34,533 bases of DNA from JANRKT01 sp033763355 (lineage in GTDB: Bacteria; Bacteroidota; Bacteroidia; Chitinophagales; Chitinophagaceae), in the NCBI GenBank assembly GCA_033763355.1, contig JANRKT010000028.1, positions 1-34,533 of the forward strand, in the 5' to 3' direction. Of the stretch, positions 31,701 through 34,533 are shown in pieces (the stretch's first letter is position 1; every line of letters begins with the position of its first letter). The notes beneath the pieces were generated by a model. It searched no databases. It was given only the letters and a program-made list of their open reading frames with translations, and was not told where the DNA came from. A program made the translations under genes and the position numbers.

Positions 31701-33823
31701 TAATGTGTACTGGCTAAAAATGCAACACCTCCTTTCTGATCAGCAAGAACAAATTTCTCAGATAAGGTCTGGGTATTTACACTTCCGGATAACCTTAGTG
31801 AATCAAAAATGAAAAAGTTACCTGCATTACATCCGTTTACAATAAATACAGGGTATTTTCCTGTATTGTTATATGCTGCAGGGTCATCCAGGTTAAACTC
31901 AAGCGTATTGGCTGATGAATGGCCAAAATAAGTAATAAGGTTAATGCCTTCGGCAAACAATGACTGCAACTGGCTTGAAGTAAGTTGTTGTACAGAAAAA
32001 GCTGAGTTTTTACTAAAACTGTAAACTTTGGCCCCAAAGAGCGTATCCTCAATAATATCTTTTACGCTGTTCATATAGCCAAATACAACGGCCTGCAGAT
32101 AAGGGTCGCTGCCACCAATGGCATGCACAATGTTTTTCATCCACCCCTTCCCTGCTATTGTTTGGGGTGCTGTTATGGCAACCTGCTCATGTTGCTTTAC
32201 TTTATTAAGATATTGCTCAACTTCCTGGGGAGATATGGCTGCCAGACGGCCAAGCGGAACGGCCGGTATTGCCGAGTAATTTCCTGAAGCCAGGATATTA
32301 TCAGATGCAGGCGAACCAAATGAAGGAACAAGGTCAAGCCTTTCTACTACACCCGATGACTCCTGCCTGCGGAATTCATCATACGTAATACCGCGGCCGA
32401 TTATAAAAACAAACTGCGGGAGATTAGGAAATGTATTGCGTGAATAGTCTATAAAGTTTTTTACAGAAAGCGGGTGCTTCTTAATACCAAAAGCAAACTG
32501 GTCAACCAATTGATCAATATCATAAATTTTTGCATTGTAGCCTCCCCCTTCAGCAGAAGAGCGGTACTGCCTGTAAGCATCTACAGGGTTACCATTTGCC
32601 CCATTATATAATAAAGTATTGCTGATAATCAGGTAATCGCCCTGATTGGCAGCATTGGCATAGTTTACAAAGTTTCTTACGGTAAGGTTATTTACCTGCT
32701 TTACACTGGCGCCTTCAACGCTGGTTAATATAAAATTCCTGTCAAGCGAAGAGGGTTCAAGCGCAAACCTCACAAGGCCGGGTACGCTTATATCACCAGA
32801 GTATCTTTTATTGTTTGCAAAATCATATAAAACAGGCGCTGTTGCACCGGAGTTAAAGTTTGAAATTTCAATATAATTGCCATTGATATTGGCAGGCAGT
32901 TTAAAGGAAAAACTTGTTGCCCCGCCAAAATTAAACAGCCGCGGATAGGTCATCTCAAAATTGGAGACCACCATCCTGTCGTTGGGGTTTAGGGAGGTAT
33001 TGGCAATGCGGACTGTATCAGTTGCAGTTCCTATAAGCGATACCGGAAAAGTCGTCTGATCCTGTAATGAATTGAAATAATCCATTACTTTATCAATCAC
33101 AAGGTTCCCGTTTACAAATACCCTTACACCCCTTCCATTCAGGGCTGTTCCAACTGCTGCAATTTTAAAAGTAACATTTGGCCCGGCAGGATAAATCTGC
33201 AAATTGGTAAACTGCTGAATCAGGGGGCTGTTATTTCTTATTTCACGGCTTGTCCATCCTTCACCTATATCGTATGATGACGAATGTACATACTCACCTA
33301 TTACTGCTGCAAAACCGGGATTGATCTTATCCCTGTAATGCTGATCTATCGTATGCATGAAATAGGGTTCTGCAGGCAACACATTTCCTGCAACATTATT
33401 GACTGTATTCACTAACCTTGCGTTGGGGCCGGTGGGGTTTACAGTGAGAAAATATGCTGCCGTATCGGTTAAAAGGCTCCATTTATCAGACAGCTGAAGA
33501 TTGGGGTCGCGGTATAATTTTTTGTCTGCTTTACCATCATTAATTTCTCCCCAGAACTCTATAAAATCACCTGCTCCCATAGCGCCTGCTGTAACAGATG
33601 TATAGATTGCTATTTCCTTGCCATTTCTCCAAAGCTGGAACTGTTCTGCCGGTGTACTGCCCAGGCCTGCAGATTGCAAAACAGCCTGGCTGATGCGATA
33701 AAGGCCCGTAGCCCCTGCTTTAAATTTAAAGTAGGTTTTATTGTAATCAATCCATTCGTTGTTGTATTGCGCCTTCAACACAAGTCCGCTCAAAAGGCCA
33801 AAACAGAGTAGTAGTTTTTTCAT
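28790..33823 (-). CDS. Type IX secretion sortase, PorU-like (C25 peptidase; likely PorU2)
   Basis: A very large (1677-residue) exported protein. The ATG at 33823 is chosen over a TTG at 33847 because it starts the signal peptide MKKLLLCFGLLSGLVLKAQ. A beta-rich N-terminal region (about 20-390) precedes the gingipain-type C25 peptidase domain (about 397-777). That domain has catalytic His635 in ITYFGHSSANTL, Cys665 in FIVNGCNAGNFF, and the closing IALHGDPAIKMY. Several Ig/CARDB-like domains follow (VARFVNIGKAVSD, VPEVSESNNTV), ending in a FlgD-like/T9SS C-terminal fold (LLNYPNPFTTSTAF, WDGTDQYGQKLANGVYLYRV). PorU cleaves and anchors type IX cargo at the cell surface. The protein is longer than Porphyromonas PorU, and the adjoining PorV-like gene suggests the PorU2/PorV2 variant. 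A 20-base gap separates the two genes. Confidence 0.88.
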   Translation of the reverse strand: MKKLLLCFGLLSGLVLKAQYNNEWIDYNKTYFKFKAGATGLYRISQAVLQSAGLGSTPAEQFQLWRNGKEIAIYTSVTAGAMGAGDFIEFWGEINDGKADKKLYRDPNLQLSDKWSLLTDTAAYFLTVNPTGPNARLVNTVNNVAGNVLPAEPYFMHTIDQHYRDKINPGFAAVIGEYVHSSSYDIGEGWTSREIRNNSPLIQQFTNLQIYPAGPNVTFKIAAVGTALNGRGVRVFVNGNLVIDKVMDYFNSLQDQTTFPVSLIGTATDTVRIANTSLNPNDRMVVSNFEMTYPRLFNFGGATSFSFKLPANINGNYIEISNFNSGATAPVLYDFANNKRYSGDISVPGLVRFALEPSSLDRNFILTSVEGASVKQVNNLTVRNFVNYANAANQGDYLIISNTLLYNGANGNPVDAYRQYRSSAEGGGYNAKIYDIDQLVDQFAFGIKKHPLSVKNFIDYSRNTFPNLPQFVFIIGRGITYDEFRRQESSGVVERLDLVPSFGSPASDNILASGNYSAIPAVPLGRLAAISPQEVEQYLNKVKQHEQVAITAPQTIAGKGWMKNIVHAIGGSDPYLQAVVFGYMNSVKDIIEDTLFGAKVYSFSKNSAFSVQQLTSSQLQSLFAEGINLITYFGHSSANTLEFNLDDPAAYNNTGKYPVFIVNGCNAGNFFIFDSLRLSGSVNTQTLSEKFVLADQKGGVAFLASTHYGIVNYLNIYTYSMYSAIAKDRYGQTIGEMQKKAIEQLLTITGASDYYGRLHSEEIALHGDPAIKMYAHNRPDYVVEDPQIKISPSFISVADNSFKVVARFVNIGKAVSDSVGLEIKRQLPDGSIVTLVNKKVRGIRYEDSVVLNIPINPLTDKGTNKLIVTVDGPGTVPEVSESNNTVTKEFYIIEDDARPVSPHIYSIVPQDRIKFFASIANPFSQSRDYIIEVDTTELFNSAVKASQTVTSSGGILQFDPNITLQDSTVYYWRVSAVPQSGNAYQWNSSSFVCIKNSTAGFAQAHYFQQQKNTYSNITLTGDRVYHYNEIPRQMRIKVGLPPFYVGAQTVTTIDENRITSSACYLGVIKFVVLDSASLKVWPNYIAKPGEGRFGSAPPCAPELSGFSFFIYDSVYRRRAMQFIDSIPDGQYVICYWRGLGNSPNSYVNTWMADTAHLGSGVSLYHKMKSIGLTEIDSFTRNVPFFFFFKKGRTNYPIYQAMGKKADDYLDQKFTLNERLSFGTIESPLFGPSNEWKEIHWRNTSIEPVSTDTSYVEIYGVNFTGQETKLATVVNLDTTLNFIDAKAYPYLKLKLNARDRVGFTPTQMKYWLVNGTFVPEGTVAPNILFSSKDTLDVGEPLNFQMAFKNISETSFDSVKVKMLVTKANNVTDTITLPKMKPLVSGDTFVVATTFDTKNYPGANTIFLDVNPDFDQPEQYRFNNFLFRNFYVRPDTYNPLLDVTFDGVHILNKDIVSARPHVLVKLKDDSRWLALTDTSLLKLKVRYPNGTLREFRFDNDTVKFTPSGLTPGGTNNTATIDFTPYFTEDGEYELIVTGTDVSGNKAGQLEYRVVFSIINKAMISNLLNYPNPFTTSTAFVFTITGSEVPQNMRIQILTITGKIVREITKDELGPLRVGRNITEFKWDGTDQYGQKLANGVYLYRVITNLNGKSLEKYKADGDNTDKFFKSGYGKMYLMR

Positions 33824-33843
33824 CTTACTCAGGTTATGTGTTT

Positions 33844-34533
33844 TCAATTTTTTTCTTTCCTCTTTACAAGGTTAAGCCGTAAAGAAAAAATATGGGTATA
33901 TAACGGATTCGACTGGTTAGCAAGGTTGGTAAATGCGTAATCAATACCTACATTCTTCAGGTTAAACCCTACACCTGCGCTGGGCTGGTAAATCCACACT
34001 TTTTTCTGGTTAAGTGTGTCGCCGTCTTTTAGGGCCTTTTGAAAATTATAAATACCTCCCCTTACAAAGATGATATTCTTGTAGCGGAGCTCTATCCCTG
34101 CACGGGGGTCTATGCTTACCGGGTCTGCGCTGATTACGGTATTTCTTTTGCCGTCAAACGTAAAATCAAAATTGGCTTCGGCAAGCAGGTTAAAGTTTTT
34201 CCCTAATTTAAAATCATATCCCGCTCCGAGTATAAGGCGGGGTGCAGTAAGTTCTGTTGACTTAACCGGTATGTCATTATTGGTTAAATAAAGTACTTCT
34301 TTCTCTTTTTCAGTAAAACTGAATGACCAGGCATTGAATGTGGTGGTAACATCCCTTGCGGCAATACCAAGTTTCCATCTTTTTATGTGGATCTGCAAAC
34401 CTGCATCAAGGCCAAAGCCCCATGCTTTTGCAAAACTGCCCACACTGCGATGGATAACTTTTGCATTGGCGCCAAAACTTATCTTTTTATCCTCAGTATT
34501 TTTTATTGATTGGGCGTAAGAAAATAAAAAAGC
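33844..34533 (-). CDS. PorV/PorQ-family outer-membrane barrel (likely PorV2), 3' part
   Basis: The frame is open to the end of the window, giving 230 C-terminal residues; the N-terminus lies outside. The GTG at 34443 is not the real start, because coding sequence continues upstream (KISFGANAKVIHRSVGSF). The pattern is that of the PorV/PorQ (FadL-like) barrel family: alternating strands, IAARDVTTTFNAWSFSF, LGAGYDFKLGKNFNLLAEANFDF, PRAGIELRYKNIIFVRGG, and a final FSLRLNLV strand. In the type IX system PorV binds cargo and delivers it to PorU on the surface. It lies just upstream of the PorU-like gene, supporting a functional pair. Confidence 0.8.
   Translation of the reverse strand, partial: AFLFSYAQSIKNTEDKKISFGANAKVIHRSVGSFAKAWGFGLDAGLQIHIKRWKLGIAARDVTTTFNAWSFSFTEKEKEVLYLTNNDIPVKSTELTAPRLILGAGYDFKLGKNFNLLAEANFDFTFDGKRNTVISADPVSIDPRAGIELRYKNIIFVRGGIYNFQKALKDGDTLNQKKVWIYQPSAGVGFNLKNVGIDYAFTNLANQSNPLYTHIFSLRLNLVKRKEKN

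Overview
The window is chromosomal DNA from a member of the Bacteroidota, most likely the Chitinophagaceae or a close relative. The signs are a type IX secretion PorU/PorV-type pair, promoters of the TTG-N19-TAnnTTTG type, A-rich start regions without Shine-Dalgarno sequences except at rpsU, the order rpsU-xer-hpf-tRNAs-tuf, and GC-clamped hairpin repeats of a kind common in this phylum. Placement below phylum is inference. The sequence could come from an isolate or a metagenome assembly.

Layout. 1-1297 (+): the 3' part of an N-acyl-D-amino-acid deacylase-like amidohydrolase and a GNAT acetyltransferase, both carrying hairpin-repeat sequence in their reading frames. 1294-3943 (-): a TPR sensor kinase and its NarL-type regulator. 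4090-7902 (-): rpoB with its own promoter and terminator, and no rpoC after it. 8201-10693 (-): a TPR protein and a universal stress protein. 10999-13076 (-): an OmpR-type regulator and HAMP histidine kinase. 13249-15528 (-): rplK-rplA-rplJ-rplL. 16089-16460 (+): a lysine/alanine-rich histone H1-like protein. 16542-17561 (-): a LacI-family regulator. 17767-20705 (-): tRNA-Thr(TGT), tRNA-Tyr(GTA), tRNA-Gly(TCC), tRNA-Thr(GGT), tuf, tRNA-Trp(CCA), secE and nusG. 20947-22567 (-): hpf, a Xer-type recombinase and rpsU. 22689-23291 (+): riboflavin synthase. 23297-28726: an envelope cassette of sulfatase-like membrane hydrolase, MBOAT acyltransferase, SGNH-like partner and GT-C glycosyltransferase. 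28790-34533 (-): a PorU-like C25 sortase and a PorV-like barrel that runs off the window.

The core of the window is the classical tRNA-tuf-secE-nusG-rplKAJL-rpoBC supercluster. Gene order is kept, but it has been cut into separate transcription units. LacI and histone-like genes lie between nusG and rplK. A two-component system plus a stress-protein/TPR pair lie between rplL and rpoB. rpoC is absent from its usual place. Terminators after nusG, rplL, the TPR gene and rpoB, and phylum-type promoters before the tRNA operon, rplK and rpoB, suggest that each block is transcribed independently. rpsU alone carries a strong Shine-Dalgarno, which fits bS21 autoregulation in this phylum. The envelope genes probably act on surface polysaccharide (O-acylation, glycosyl transfer) and on type IX protein export. 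No CRISPR array, phage or transposase gene was seen.
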